A DNA stretch of 64,000 nucleotides from Mycobacterium fragae (lineage in GTDB: Bacteria > Actinomycetota > Actinomycetes > Mycobacteriales > Mycobacteriaceae): NCBI RefSeq assembly GCF_002102185.1, contig NZ_LQOW01000028.1:124001-188000 (forward strand). The letters are read 5' to 3'. Under the pieces are notes generated by a model. That model saw only the letters and a list, made by a program, of their open reading frames with translations. It did no database searches and had not been told where the DNA came from. Shown here piece by piece: positions 34,427 through 43,718 of the stretch; positions within the stretch are counted from its first letter, which is position 1, and the number at the start of each line of letters is the position of its first letter. The position numbers and the translations under genes are program-made.

Positions 34427-37400
34427 TCACTCCTGATCGGCCGGCGCCATCCCGACTGTTTTGGCCAACCAGTTCGGCGCCAGCACCGAGAGACCAGTAG
34501 CCGCCGCAGTGGAGCCGACCACGCCGGCCCAGGCGACCGGCCCCAGCGGCGTGCAGCCGAAGAAGTGGCTGACGCCGGGGGTCTGGACGATGGCCACCAA
34601 AACCACCGAGCTGCCCAGCGCCGTCGCCACGACCAGCGGGCTGTGCCGCCGAGTCAGCAGTGTCTGCGCCAGCTGCGTCGTCACCAAAGCGGTCAACCCC
34701 ATTGTCGCGGTGCGTCTTTCGGTGCCCGGTGTCCATCGCCCGATGGCCCATGCTGAGGTCGCGCCGGCAGCGGTGACGACGCCGCGAGTGATGATGTGCC
34801 GCATCAGCGGCACGTCCAGCGACGGGGTCGGCTCGGTCAGCACCGCCTGCTGGTAGGCCCGCCGCGCCGCTTCGGACTCGGCGTCGGTTTCATGCTCGTC
34901 CTCGTCGGGTTCGGCATGTTGGGAGGTGACGGCAACCGCGAGCGCCGGGAACATGTCGGTGAGCAGGTTCACCAACAACAACTGTCGGGTCCCGACCGGC
35001 GCCCGCCCGGCGCCGAACGCGGTCCCGATGATCGTGAACAGCACTTCGCCGATGTTGCCGCCGACCAGGATGGTCACCGCATCCCGCACACCGGCCCACA
35101 TCCCGCGGCCCTCGACCAACGCGTCGAGAAGCACGCACAGGTCGTCGTCCGTCAGCACGATGTCGGCGGCACCGCGGGCGGCCGAGGAACCACGGCCGCT
35201 CACCCCGATGCCGACGTCGGCCATCCGGATCGCGGCGGCGTCGTTGGCGCCGTCGCCGACCATCGCCGTCACTTGCCCGCAGCGCTGCAGCGCCCCGACG
35301 ATCTGCACCTTCTGTTCCGGACTGACCCGGGCGAAGACCTGCACGTCGGCGGCGAGTTTGGCGCAGGCCTCCTCGTCGAGCCCGGCGAGCTCGGCGCCGG
35401 TGACCACCCGCACATCCGTGGGCAGGCCGAGCTGACGCGCGATCGCTCGGGCGGTCACCGGATGGTCGCCGGTGATCAGCACGACCTTGCGCTCGGCGTC
35501 CAGCAGCGCCTCGATCAACGGACGCGCCGACGGTCGCGCGGTGTCCGCCAGGCCGACGTAGCCGATCAGCTCGAGGTCGTGCGCGGCCGCGTCGACGGCA
35601 TCGGCGTCGGTGTCATCGTCATCGGCGGTGTCGTGCTCCCATGGCCGTTGCGCCACCGCCAGCACCCGCAAGCCTTGCTCGGCGAGGCTGTGCACCAACG
35701 ACTCCGCATGATCGAGGTCGGCGTCCGGATCGGCGAACCGGCAGCGCGGCAACACGACCTCCGGGGCGCCCTTGAGCATCAGGATCGGCCCCTTGGCAGA
35801 ACCGGTGTCGCCGTTCAGGGTGCCAATCGCGGCCGCGAAGCCGCGACTGGACTCGAACGGGACCTCGGCGATCACCGTCCACTCCGAATCACCTTGGCCG
35901 TCGAGCGAATTGGCCGCGGTGAGGATGGCCTCGTCGGTGGCGTGCGCATGGCCTTGCCCGTTGTGCGGCTGGGTGGATGCCCGCGCGGCGATCCGCAGCA
36001 CCTTCGCGGCTTGAGGGTCGGCGGTGTCGGGGAACGGCCCGCGCGGGCTGGCGGTGGCCGGCACGGCGCGCACCACCCGCAGCCGGTTCTCCGTGAGCGT
36101 GCCGGTCTTGTCGAAACACACGGTGTCGACTCGGCCCAGCGCCTCGACGGTGCGCGGTGCGCGGACGAGCACTCCGCGCGCCGACAGTCGCCGCGCGGCC
36201 GCGAGCTGGGCGAGGGTGGCCACCAACGGCAGGCCCTCGGGCACGGCGGCGACCGCAATCGCGACGCCGTCGGCGACCGCCTGACGCAGCGAGGCGCGGC
36301 GCAGCAACGCCAACCCCGTGACGGCGGCGCCACCGGCGAGGGTGAGCGGAAGCACCTTGCTGGTCAGCTCTCGCAGCCGGGCCTGCACACCGGCCGCCGA
36401 CTCGACATCGGCGACCGCCGAAATCGCGCGGTGGGCAGCGGTTCCGACGCCGGTGGCCACGACGATCGCCCGAGCATGTCCGGCCACGATCGTGCTGCCC
36501 TCGAACAGCATGCTGGCCCGCTCGGTGTCGGCGGCGGCGACGGGCTCGACCTGCTTGTCGACCGGCAGCGATTCCCCGGTGAGCAAGGACTCGTCGACCT
36601 CGAGGTCCTCGGCCACCAGCAGCCGCGCGTCGGCCGGCACCACATCCGGCGCGGCCAAGTCGATGACGTCGCCGGGACGCAGCGAGGTCGCGGTCACCGT
36701 GGCGGTGCGTGCGGTGTGCCGGGCGGCCTCCAGCCGGCGGCGGGTGGTGGCGACCGCTGGCACGACGACGCGGCGCGCGAATTGGTCTTGTTCGGCGAAC
36801 AACTCGGCGGCGGCCGCGTCGGCGCGCAGCCGTTGTACGCCGCCGGTGACCGCGTTGGCGGTCATCACGCCGGCGACCAGCAGGGCATCGATGTTGCTGC
36901 CGACGATCGCCGAGGCCGCCGCTCCGACAGCCAGGATCGGGGTCAACGGGTCGGCGAGCTCGGCGCGGGTCGCGGCGGCCAGGCGGGCGACTCGGCGGGC
37001 CGGTTCCCGCAGTGGCGCCACCAGTGGGCTGTAGGACAGGTCTTCGAGGAATCGCCGCCACGGCGCCATGCCGGGCTCGACGGCCAGCGGCCGCGCGCCG
37101 CCGGCCAGCCGCGAGTAGACGATCTCGGGATCCAGTGCGTGCCAGGCGGTCAACGGTTGCGGAGTGGGATCGGGTAGCCGCAGCACCTTGGCCGCCGAGA
37201 AAGCACCGGACACCAAAGCGGTCGCGGCGGCGGCGTTGACAGGATTGAGCCAGCGCCGCACGGCAAGTGGGTTGGTCGGGCGGGGCTCGCCGGTGACAAG
37301 CAGCAGCCCGCCGAGCGTGGAGCCGCCCTGGGCGAGGCGCACCGACGATTCGCTGGCCCGACGCGCTGCGGGCAACGCTGAGAGGATACGGACGGCTGCG

Positions 37401-39253
37401 GCCAGGTCGGTGCCGGTGATGATGTCCGCGGTCCACGGTGTGGCCGCCTGGGGGTCGTCGAGGGCCACTCCGACATCGGCGACGGCCAGCGCGGCCAACG
37501 TGTCGGTCGATGCGAAGTCCCGGTGCAGTGCGGTGATCAGCAGCACCGGGCCGCGATCCGCCCGCAGTTCGCGAACCAACTTCAGCAGCGGCGTGCCGGG
37601 GGGGTGGCTTGCGGCGACGCTGGCGGCCAGATCCTGGGTGCCGGCGACGTGTCGCAGCACGACGCGGGCGCCGGTGCGGTGAGCGGTCTGCATCAGCGCG
37701 ACCGCGAACGGGTCCACCTCCCAGCCCACCTCGACGCGGCCCACGCATTCGCCGTCGACGATGAGGTCGGCGCGTTCCAGACCCTGCGCCGGCGTGGCCG
37801 ACGGGCCCTGCGCCGGAACCCATCGCAGCCGCGCCCCGGTGGCGGGCAGCTCGTCGGGGTCGGGCTCCGGCGGCTGCTCGGCGTGCAGCAGCGCGTCGGC
37901 GACCTCGTAGACGCGGTCTTCATCCCAGCCGGGCGCATCTCCGTGCGCCTTCAACACCGCCCGGGCGTCGCCGCGCAGCGCCGCGCCGTCGATGACGATC
38001 ACCTGCACCCGGTCCAACCGGCGCAGCGCGCCCGGATCGAGAACCAGTTGCCCGGCATTGGCGAGGCCGCGGCCGAGTACCGCGGCGAACGTCTGCCGGC
38101 CTAGATGCGCGGCCTTCGGCACCCCAGCGAGCACAGCGCCCGCTGCGTCCTCGACGCCGCCGCCACCCAGCAGCGCGGCCGCCGCGGCAGCCAGCGAAGC
38201 GTTCGCCGCCTGATTGGCGTACTCCTCCACCGGCCCGGCCATCGATCCCTTCGCGGTGTCGATGGCGGAGTCGATGGCTCCGTCGACCACGACGTGCGAC
38301 GCCTCGCCCGCTGCCGCCGCCGCCCAGTTGTGCCGCGGCGCGTGTGAACCGGGACCCGCGGACGAGATGACCGGGACCACCGGTGCCTGGGGGCGGCTGG
38401 GCGACGCCAGCTCAGGCTCCCGGCCGCGCCACCGGTCACGATGCGCCGCCGCCTCCGAAATTTGAAGAGTTCGTTGAGCGAGGTCGAGCAGCGGCGTGCC
38501 CACGGCTTGGGTCAATCCGTTCGCGGCCGCCGTTGAGGCGGCGAGGGCGATGTCGGTGCCGACTCGACCGAGCCGGGACTCCAGAAACGACACCACCCGC
38601 GGTTGGTTACTCATCAGAGCCGCCGCGGCCCGGGTGGTTCGGGGGGCGGCGGGCAGTCGGGTGACCCAGCCCGTCACGGCGGCGCCGATCGCCACCAGAT
38701 CCATGGCCGCGGCGGTCAGCGGGACGAGGATCGCGAGCGGGTTACCCGGATCGGCGAACGGCGCAGTGCGCGGCGCCGATTCCGATGCTGCGGTGGTCAG
38801 ATCGGCGGCAATGGAAACAACCGATTCCCGCACCTCGTCCAAGACTCTCTCGCTGTCGGTGTCATCGAGGTGGTCGTCGAGCTGGATCACCAGCCGGCCC
38901 AATGCACCCTCGACATGGGCCGCGGCCACTCCGGGAATCCGGCGAACCGGCTCTTCCACTACCGCCGCGTGCTCGTGCCAGCGGGGGAATGGCAGCAACG
39001 GATCCAGGTCCAGATGTGCCCGCCGCCCGCTCTGCCAGCGCACCGGAGGCTCGACCCTGTCCGGAGCACTAGTGTGCGGATCACTCGTCCCAAGCACTCG
39101 GCCGGTGGATTCACTCACCGTCCGCACCACCGGGCTGGCCAGCATCTGGACAGCGCCGGCGGCCGTTGCCACGCCTTGCACCCCGGCTTGCAGCGCCTGT
39201 ATTGCTCCACCGGTCATCCCACCGACAACGGTGGCGACACCCGGAACCTTCAT
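34427..39253 (-). CDS. ctpI: CtpI-like large P-type cation-transporting ATPase
   Basis: A 1,608-residue P-type ATPase, about twice the usual size because of a ~750-residue N-terminal extension with a degenerate heavy-metal-like fold (P-G-V-A-A-A-H-V-E-G near residue 110, without CxxC). The core has the actuator loop T-G-E-S-L-P-V-D, phosphorylation Asp1048 in D-K-T-G-T-L-T, and G-D-G-A-N-D-A-A-A in the hinge. The fold is closest to Ca/Mg-type pumps rather than CPx metal pumps. M. tuberculosis ctpI (Rv0107c) has the same size and lies beside the Rv0106 CobW-like gene and an rpmB paralogue, echoing this neighbourhood. The transported ion is unknown. ATG after AAGGGTG. Confidence 0.9.
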   Translation of the reverse strand: MKVPGVATVVGGMTGGAIQALQAGVQGVATAAGAVQMLASPVVRTVSESTGRVLGTSDPHTSAPDRVEPPVRWQSGRRAHLDLDPLLPFPRWHEHAAVVEEPVRRIPGVAAAHVEGALGRLVIQLDDHLDDTDSERVLDEVRESVVSIAADLTTAASESAPRTAPFADPGNPLAILVPLTAAAMDLVAIGAAVTGWVTRLPAAPRTTRAAAALMSNQPRVVSFLESRLGRVGTDIALAASTAAANGLTQAVGTPLLDLAQRTLQISEAAAHRDRWRGREPELASPSRPQAPVVPVISSAGPGSHAPRHNWAAAAAGEASHVVVDGAIDSAIDTAKGSMAGPVEEYANQAANASLAAAAAALLGGGGVEDAAGAVLAGVPKAAHLGRQTFAAVLGRGLANAGQLVLDPGALRRLDRVQVIVIDGAALRGDARAVLKAHGDAPGWDEDRVYEVADALLHAEQPPEPDPDELPATGARLRWVPAQGPSATPAQGLERADLIVDGECVGRVEVGWEVDPFAVALMQTAHRTGARVVLRHVAGTQDLAASVAASHPPGTPLLKLVRELRADRGPVLLITALHRDFASTDTLAALAVADVGVALDDPQAATPWTADIITGTDLAAAVRILSALPAARRASESSVRLAQGGSTLGGLLLVTGEPRPTNPLAVRRWLNPVNAAAATALVSGAFSAAKVLRLPDPTPQPLTAWHALDPEIVYSRLAGGARPLAVEPGMAPWRRFLEDLSYSPLVAPLREPARRVARLAAATRAELADPLTPILAVGAAASAIVGSNIDALLVAGVMTANAVTGGVQRLRADAAAAELFAEQDQFARRVVVPAVATTRRRLEAARHTARTATVTATSLRPGDVIDLAAPDVVPADARLLVAEDLEVDESLLTGESLPVDKQVEPVAAADTERASMLFEGSTIVAGHARAIVVATGVGTAAHRAISAVADVESAAGVQARLRELTSKVLPLTLAGGAAVTGLALLRRASLRQAVADGVAIAVAAVPEGLPLVATLAQLAAARRLSARGVLVRAPRTVEALGRVDTVCFDKTGTLTENRLRVVRAVPATASPRGPFPDTADPQAAKVLRIAARASTQPHNGQGHAHATDEAILTAANSLDGQGDSEWTVIAEVPFESSRGFAAAIGTLNGDTGSAKGPILMLKGAPEVVLPRCRFADPDADLDHAESLVHSLAEQGLRVLAVAQRPWEHDTADDDDTDADAVDAAAHDLELIGYVGLADTARPSARPLIEALLDAERKVVLITGDHPVTARAIARQLGLPTDVRVVTGAELAGLDEEACAKLAADVQVFARVSPEQKVQIVGALQRCGQVTAMVGDGANDAAAIRMADVGIGVSGRGSSAARGAADIVLTDDDLCVLLDALVEGRGMWAGVRDAVTILVGGNIGEVLFTIIGTAFGAGRAPVGTRQLLLVNLLTDMFPALAVAVTSQHAEPDEDEHETDAESEAARRAYQQAVLTEPTPSLDVPLMRHIITRGVVTAAGATSAWAIGRWTPGTERRTATMGLTALVTTQLAQTLLTRRHSPLVVATALGSSVVLVAIVQTPGVSHFFGCTPLGPVAWAGVVGSTAAATGLSVLAPNWLAKTVGMAPADQE

Positions 39254-39314
39254 CGCGTCACCCTTCGAGGACGTTCTAGACCCCTACCGCGCCCAACTTA
39301 CGGCGTTTTACGGG

Positions 39315-40262
39315 TTACCGCGTTGACGGCAGACCGAACAGGCTAAACAGCGCCGGATCAAGAAAGACGATGATCGAGGCAATCCCGGCCGCGCCCGTGG
39401 AAAGGACGTGTATCGAGTGGGCCCGCATGACACCGTCGGCCGTGCGCCGATACTCGGCGACGGCGGGCTGCCTGTTGGCAGCCGTCGGGACGAGCACCAG
39501 ATCGCCCGGCTTCGCGAAGGCGCGCCGCTCGAGGAATCGTGTCACGGCGTCGCGGCCCTTGAACCAGACCGCCAGCGGCGGCATTTCGAGCCTGACATCG
39601 GTTTGGAGCAGCTCGGTGAGTGCGGCGAGGTCGGCGTTTTCGAAGGCCGCGCAGTACCGGTCGAGTAGCTCGCGGCGCGCGGCATCTTCCGGCTCGGCCG
39701 CATCCTCTTCGGTGGGAGCGACCTCGGCGAGGTGAGCGCGCGCTCGCTGCAGAGCGCTGTTGACGGCGGCCGGTGTGGTTTCGAGTAGTTCTGCGACCTC
39801 GGCGGCGCTGAACTGCACGACGTCGCGCAGGATGAGCACCGCCCGCTGTCGCGCCGGAAGCTCCTGCAGCGCGGTGGCCACCGCCAGCCGCACGCTGTGC
39901 CGTGCGGTGACCGCCGTCTCGGGCGTCAACGTGTCGGGCAGCGGCTCAAGCCACTGATAGCCGCCTTCGTTGCTGTCGAGGTCTGTGTCCGGATCGATCG
40001 AACCGGTGCCCACACCGGCGGGGAGCACCCGGCGGGCACGGTTCTCCAGCGCGCGCAGACAGGCCGTGGTCGCGATCCGATACAACCAGGTGCGCAGCGC
40101 CGCGCGCTCCTCGAATGCCTGATAGCCACGCCAGCCCCGCAAGTAGGTCTCCTGGACCAGATCCTCGGCGTCATGCACCGAACCGAGCATGCGATAGCAG
40201 TGCGCGATCAACTCGGCACGAAACGGCGCCGCCTGCTCGATGAAGTCCTCCTGGGCCGGCAC
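39315..40262 (-). CDS. ECF RNA polymerase sigma factor with C-terminal SnoaL-like domain (second copy)
   Basis: About 315 residues from the GTG at 40262, 5 nt after GAGGAG; a GTG at 40268 lies too close to that site. Region 2 reads L-I-A-H-C-Y-R-M-L-G-S-V-H-D-A-E-D-L-V-Q-E-T-Y. Region 4 has L-P-A-R-Q-R-A-V-L-I-L-R-D-V. The SnoaL-like tail carries V-W-F-K-G-R-D-A. It is clearly paralogous to the sigma factor at 14528. It is divergent from an SDR-SDR-DUF899 run, which is the obvious candidate regulon; a long-armed palindrome sits between. It lacks the small coupled partner seen at the other locus. Confidence 0.88.
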   Translation of the reverse strand: MPAQEDFIEQAAPFRAELIAHCYRMLGSVHDAEDLVQETYLRGWRGYQAFEERAALRTWLYRIATTACLRALENRARRVLPAGVGTGSIDPDTDLDSNEGGYQWLEPLPDTLTPETAVTARHSVRLAVATALQELPARQRAVLILRDVVQFSAAEVAELLETTPAAVNSALQRARAHLAEVAPTEEDAAEPEDAARRELLDRYCAAFENADLAALTELLQTDVRLEMPPLAVWFKGRDAVTRFLERRAFAKPGDLVLVPTAANRQPAVAEYRRTADGVMRAHSIHVLSTGAAGIASIIVFLDPALFSLFGLPSTR

Positions 40263-40322
40263 GGCCACTCCTCATCTGTGATGCAAATGCCTACGCCAGT
40301 ACAGATACACCCGGCGAACGAA

Positions 40323-40347
40323 ATTCATCGGGCGCACACCGATGAAT
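40323..40347. promoter_or_regulatory. 9-bp-arm inverted repeat between sigma factor and SDR operon
   Basis: Arms ATTCATCGG (40323-40331) and CCGATGAAT (40339-40347) are perfect complements with a 7-base spacer. The repeat lies 60 bp from the sigma start and 55 bp from the SDR start, so it could regulate both. A dimeric repressor site or an RNA hairpin in either leader would both fit. Confidence 0.5.
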
Positions 40348-40402
40348 CCGCAGGGCGGCTCGTATCTGAACTAGTGCAGGCAACATCAACAAGGAGATCG
40401 TG

Positions 40403-41134
40403 ATGGTGAGAATCGCCGACAATGCAGTTCTGATTACCGGAGGCAATCGCGGCATCGGCCGGGCGCTGGTCGAGGAAGCCTTGAATAGAGGCGCGAAGCG
40501 GGTCTACGTCGGAACTCGTGCAGCCCTGTCGCATCCAGATGACCGCGTCACACCGCTAGCCCTGGACGTGACCAACGCGGAACAGATTCGGCGAGCGGTC
40601 GATGAGGTCGAGTCCCTCGACGTCCTCATCAACAACGCCGGGGTGGCGCTCTACGACGACTTAAGCGATCGTTCTGCTCTCGAACGGCACCTGGCCGTCA
40701 ACCTATTCGGCACCTACGACGTGATCCGTGCCTTCCTGCCGCTGTTAGCTCGCTCCAGCGGAGCCATCGTCAACAATCTCTCGGTGAACGCCGTTGCCCC
40801 TCTGCCGCTGATTCCGGCCTACTCGATCTCGAAGGCGGCCGCGTTCAACCTGACGCAATCGCTGCGGGCCCTGCTGGCTGGCCAGGGCGTGTCCGTCCAT
40901 GCCGTCCTGACCGGCCCGGTGGACACCGACATGACTCGCGGTCTGGACATACCGAAAAGCTCCCCAGAATCCGTCGCGCGAGCCATCTTTGACGGAATCG
41001 AAAGAGGCGAGGAGGACATCTTTCCCGACCTCATGGCGCAGTCTGTGGCTGACAACTGGAGCAGCGGTGCGGCGAAGGCGCTCGAGCGCCAGTATGCGGC
41101 GCTACTCACAGAATCATCGGCGAAGTCGGCATAG
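40403..41134 (+). CDS. Short-chain dehydrogenase/reductase
   Basis: Encodes 243 residues from the ATG at 40403, 6 nt after AAGGAG. Motifs are T-G-G-N-R-G-I-G, N-N-A-G, Ser in N-L-S-V-N, and Y-S-I-S-K. Unusually compact for an SDR, with a short loop after the second strand (G-T-R-A-A-L-S-H). It begins a run with a second SDR (14 bp downstream) and a DUF899 protein, divergent from an ECF sigma factor. A detoxification or stress role under that sigma factor is inferred. Confidence 0.85.
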   Translation: MVRIADNAVLITGGNRGIGRALVEEALNRGAKRVYVGTRAALSHPDDRVTPLALDVTNAEQIRRAVDEVESLDVLINNAGVALYDDLSDRSALERHLAVNLFGTYDVIRAFLPLLARSSGAIVNNLSVNAVAPLPLIPAYSISKAAAFNLTQSLRALLAGQGVSVHAVLTGPVDTDMTRGLDIPKSSPESVARAIFDGIERGEEDIFPDLMAQSVADNWSSGAAKALERQYAALLTESSAKSA

Positions 41135-41148
41135 GGAGTCGAACGACC

Positions 41149-41907
41149 ATGAGCGAAACAGTCAATGGCCTCGCCGGCACCACCGCGATCGTGACCGGGG
41201 CGAGCCGCGGATTTGGTCGCGCAATCGCCGCGGCGCTGTCGGGTGCCGAGGTACGCGTCGTCGGCGTCGCGCGAACCGGTGCGCAGCTCGACGAGCTGCA
41301 CGACGAACTGGGCGGCGCCTTCACTCCGGTGATCGCGGACGCCGCCGATTCTGCGACGGCTCGCCGACTCATCGACGAGCATCGACCGCAGACACTGGTG
41401 CTGTGCGCCGGCGCCACTCCGACAATGAGCCCGCTGCAGGAACAAACCTGGGAAAGCTTCAGCCAGAACTGGAGCGTGGACGTCGCGCAGGCATTCCACT
41501 GGATCGGGCATGCGCTGCGTCGCCCGTTGGCGCCGGGCAGCTCGGTGATCGCGATGTCCAGCGGCGCCGCGGTCAACGGCTCACCGTTGAGTGGCGGCTA
41601 TGCCGGGGCGAAGGCGGCGGTGAAGTTCATCGCCGACTACGCCGCCGCCGAGTCGGAGCGGGCCGGCCTGGGCGTCGACTTCGTGTCCGTGCTGCCGCGG
41701 TTGACGCCCGCCACCGACCTGGGCGCCAAAGCCGTGGCGGCCTACGCCGGGCGGCAAGGCGTCGACGTCGACACCTTCGTGCAGGCGTCGGGACCCGCTC
41801 TCACCGCGGAGCAAGTCGGACGCTCCGTGCTGCAGATCGCCGGTGGCCAACACCGTGACCACCGCGCGTACCTACTCACATCCGCAGGCCTGTCGCCAGT
41901 GGCCTGA
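41149..41907 (+). CDS. Short-chain dehydrogenase/reductase (second in run)
   Basis: A 252-residue SDR. The cofactor motif is T-G-A-S-R-G-F-G, with C-A-G-A replacing N-N-A-G, Ser in A-M-S-S-G-A-A, and Y-A-G-A-K. The C-terminal region is hydrophobic and ends S-A-G-L-S-P-V-A. ATG after GAGTCGAACGACC, a weak site, 14 bp after the previous SDR. Sequence similarity to its neighbour is limited, so this is not a recent tandem duplication. Confidence 0.83.
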   Translation: MSETVNGLAGTTAIVTGASRGFGRAIAAALSGAEVRVVGVARTGAQLDELHDELGGAFTPVIADAADSATARRLIDEHRPQTLVLCAGATPTMSPLQEQTWESFSQNWSVDVAQAFHWIGHALRRPLAPGSSVIAMSSGAAVNGSPLSGGYAGAKAAVKFIADYAAAESERAGLGVDFVSVLPRLTPATDLGAKAVAAYAGRQGVDVDTFVQASGPALTAEQVGRSVLQIAGGQHRDHRAYLLTSAGLSPVA

Positions 41908-41937
41908 AGTAACCGAAATCGAAAGGCGGACAACGCA

Positions 41938-42675
41938 ATGAACACACCTCCGATCGTGTCGGCACAGGAGTGGGAGGCTGCGCATCAAGAACTGCTGGTA
42001 AAGGAGAAGGAACTGACCCGCGCGCGTGACGCCCTAGCCGCCCAGCGCCGACGGATGCCATGGCTGGCGGTGGAGAAGGACTACACCTTCGACGGGCCTG
42101 AGGGCAAGGTGAATCTGCTGGGCCTGTTTCAGGGTCGGCGTCAGCTGATCGTCTATCGCGCATTCATCGAGCCGGGCACGGATGGCTGGCCCGACCATGG
42201 CTGCCGCGGCTGCTCCATGGTGGCCGATCACGTCCCCCACCTGGCGCATCTGAACGCCCGCGACACCACGCTGGTGTTCGCTTCGCGCGCCGCGCAGAGC
42301 GACCTGGAGCGCATCAAGACGCGGATGGGCTGGACGGTGCCGTGGTACACGATCACGGACAACTTCGACGCCGACTTCGGCGTGGACGAATGGCACGGCA
42401 CCAACGCGTTCATCCGCGACGGCGACCGCGTCTTTCGCACCTACTTCATCAACAACCGCGGCGACGAAGCGTTCGAGAACACCTGGACCTACCTCGACAT
42501 GACGGCGCTGGGCCGCCAGGAGACATGGGAGGACTCGCCCGAGGGCTACCCGCAGTCCCCGCCGTACGAGTGGTGGGACTGGCACGACGCATACGGCGAC
42601 CACGAGCCCTCGCGCTGGTTTGGCGATCCGGACCCGAACAATCCCAACGACCCGCGTCCACCGCGCAACAGCTGA
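41938..42675 (+). CDS. DUF899 family thioredoxin-like protein
   Basis: A 245-residue protein matching DUF899: the N-terminal helix with L-L-x-K-E-K-E-L-T-R-A-R-D-A-L-A-A-Q-R-R-R-M-P-W, then Y-x-F-D-G-P-E-G-K-V-N-L-L-G-L-F-Q-G-R-R-Q-L-I-V-Y, a C-R-G-C pair, and the acidic C-terminus with repeated W and P (E-W-W-D-W-H-D-A-Y-G). The fold is thioredoxin-like and the CxxC could be redox active. Last of the SDR-SDR-DUF899 run after GAAAGGCGG. Physiological role unknown. Confidence 0.86.
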   Translation: MNTPPIVSAQEWEAAHQELLVKEKELTRARDALAAQRRRMPWLAVEKDYTFDGPEGKVNLLGLFQGRRQLIVYRAFIEPGTDGWPDHGCRGCSMVADHVPHLAHLNARDTTLVFASRAAQSDLERIKTRMGWTVPWYTITDNFDADFGVDEWHGTNAFIRDGDRVFRTYFINNRGDEAFENTWTYLDMTALGRQETWEDSPEGYPQSPPYEWWDWHDAYGDHEPSRWFGDPDPNNPNDPRPPRNS

Positions 42676-42716
42676 ACCAGGCCTGCCGGTCGGAATGGCG
42701 ATTAACATAGCTGTCG

Positions 42717-42953
42717 ATGACTGGGCCGAGTCTGCCAAGCAGGTTGCGCCGGTTGCTCGATTTTGACCTGAGCATCGCCGAGCTGATCGGCGTCGCGCTG
42801 CTACTTACAGCGCCCTACCTCATCGTGGGCGGGGTCTGGGCGGGCACCCACGCCGAACGCCTTGAGCAACTGCGCGGCGTGGATTTGCTGATCTCGCTGC
42901 TCGGGTCGATCGCGTTGTGGCCGGTGCTGGTCCTTGCCAACGTCTCATGTTGA
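42717..42953 (+). CDS. Small membrane protein, first of a tandem pair
   Basis: Encodes 78 residues with two hydrophobic segments: L-S-I-A-E-L-I-G-V-A-L-L-L-T-A-P-Y-L-I-V-G and L-I-S-L-L-G-S-I-A-L-W-P-V-L-V-L. The stop overlaps the next start by 7 bp. The following gene repeats the same pattern (S-I-A-x-L, Y-L-x-x-G-x-V-W, L-W-P-V-x-L-V-L), so these are tandem paralogues. A two-helix hairpin protein acting as a heterodimer is a reasonable guess. No known family recalled. Confidence 0.62.
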   Translation: MTGPSLPSRLRRLLDFDLSIAELIGVALLLTAPYLIVGGVWAGTHAERLEQLRGVDLLISLLGSIALWPVLVLANVSC

Positions 42954-43207
42954 TTCGGCTCCGGCAGGTGTTGAGTTACCGGGTCAGCATCGCCGGGCTG
43001 GCCGAAGTTGCCGTCTGGCTTGGTGCTGTCTACCTGACCATCGGGTTGGTGTGGTCGTTCCTGCACTTCGATCACGTGCAGCGAATGCAAGCTCAACTCG
43101 AAGAGCAACTACACCTGCCAGCAGGCAATGAGCTTGTGGCGCTTGGTGAAGCCAGCGTGTTGTGGCCGGTCATCTTGGTGCTGCCCGCACGCGGGTGCGC
43201 GCACTGA
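42947..43207 (+). CDS. Small membrane protein, second of a tandem pair
   Basis: Encodes 86 residues from the ATG at 42947, which lies within the end of the preceding gene. Two hydrophobic segments: V-S-I-A-G-L-A-E-V-A-V-W-L-G-A-V-Y-L-T-I-G and A-S-V-L-W-P-V-I-L-V-L-P. Between them a polar helix (H-V-Q-R-M-Q-A-Q-L-E-E-Q-L) may be coiled. Resemblance to the first protein is clear at the shared positions. Translational coupling suggests 1:1 production. Confidence 0.6.
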   Translation: MLIRLRQVLSYRVSIAGLAEVAVWLGAVYLTIGLVWSFLHFDHVQRMQAQLEEQLHLPAGNELVALGEASVLWPVILVLPARGCAH

Positions 43208-43238
43208 ACCGAACAGAGCGGCCGTCCGTGATGCGGAC

Positions 43239-43718
43239 ATGACGACAATTGGACAAGCGGTCAGCCGCTACGGACTGGCCCTAACGCTGGCGTGGATCGG
43301 TTTCGGCAAGTACATCAAAATGGAAAGCCGCGTCCTGATCGAGCACAGCCCGCTGATGAGTTGGGTCTACCACGTTTTCAGCGTCAACACGGTCGCGTGG
43401 GGGTTGGGCACGATGGAGATCGCGGCCGCGGTCCTCATTGCCGCCCGGCCGCTCTCGGCGCGGCTTTCGGCCATCGGCAGTGCGATGGCGACCGTACTGT
43501 TCTGCGGCACACTGAGCTTTCTGTTCACCACACCCGGTGTGGTCAGCCGGTTCGCGGGCCCGATTCCGGTGTTGTCTGCGTTACCCGGTCAGTTCCTGCT
43601 CAAAGACCTTGTGCTGATAGGCGTTTCCATATGGAGCCTCGGTGAGGCTGTGCAAGCACACCGAGCGTCACTGGTTCTTGACGCCGACCGTGATAAGGTC
43701 CGAAATAGGCCGGGTTAA
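43239..43718 (+). CDS. DUF417/YkgB-like membrane protein
   Basis: Encodes 159 residues from the ATG at 43239. Four hydrophobic helices and the pattern S-R-Y-G-L-A-L-T-L-A-W-I-G-F-G-K-Y, followed by P-L-M-S-W and G-x2-E-I-A-A-A-V-L-I, fit the DUF417 (YkgB/RclC) family, membrane proteins linked in E. coli to reactive-chlorine and oxidative stress. Its 3' end overlaps the convergent methyltransferase gene by 51 bp. The neighbouring small membrane proteins may be in the same transcript. Confidence 0.72.
   Translation: MTTIGQAVSRYGLALTLAWIGFGKYIKMESRVLIEHSPLMSWVYHVFSVNTVAWGLGTMEIAAAVLIAARPLSARLSAIGSAMATVLFCGTLSFLFTTPGVVSRFAGPIPVLSALPGQFLLKDLVLIGVSIWSLGEAVQAHRASLVLDADRDKVRNRPG

Noticed and set aside
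34796..37177. A 793-codon plus-strand frame opposite ctpI
   Set aside because: Antisense to a clear P-type ATPase. Composition is Gly/Arg/His/Asp-rich with no domain. It arises from codon bias of the real gene.
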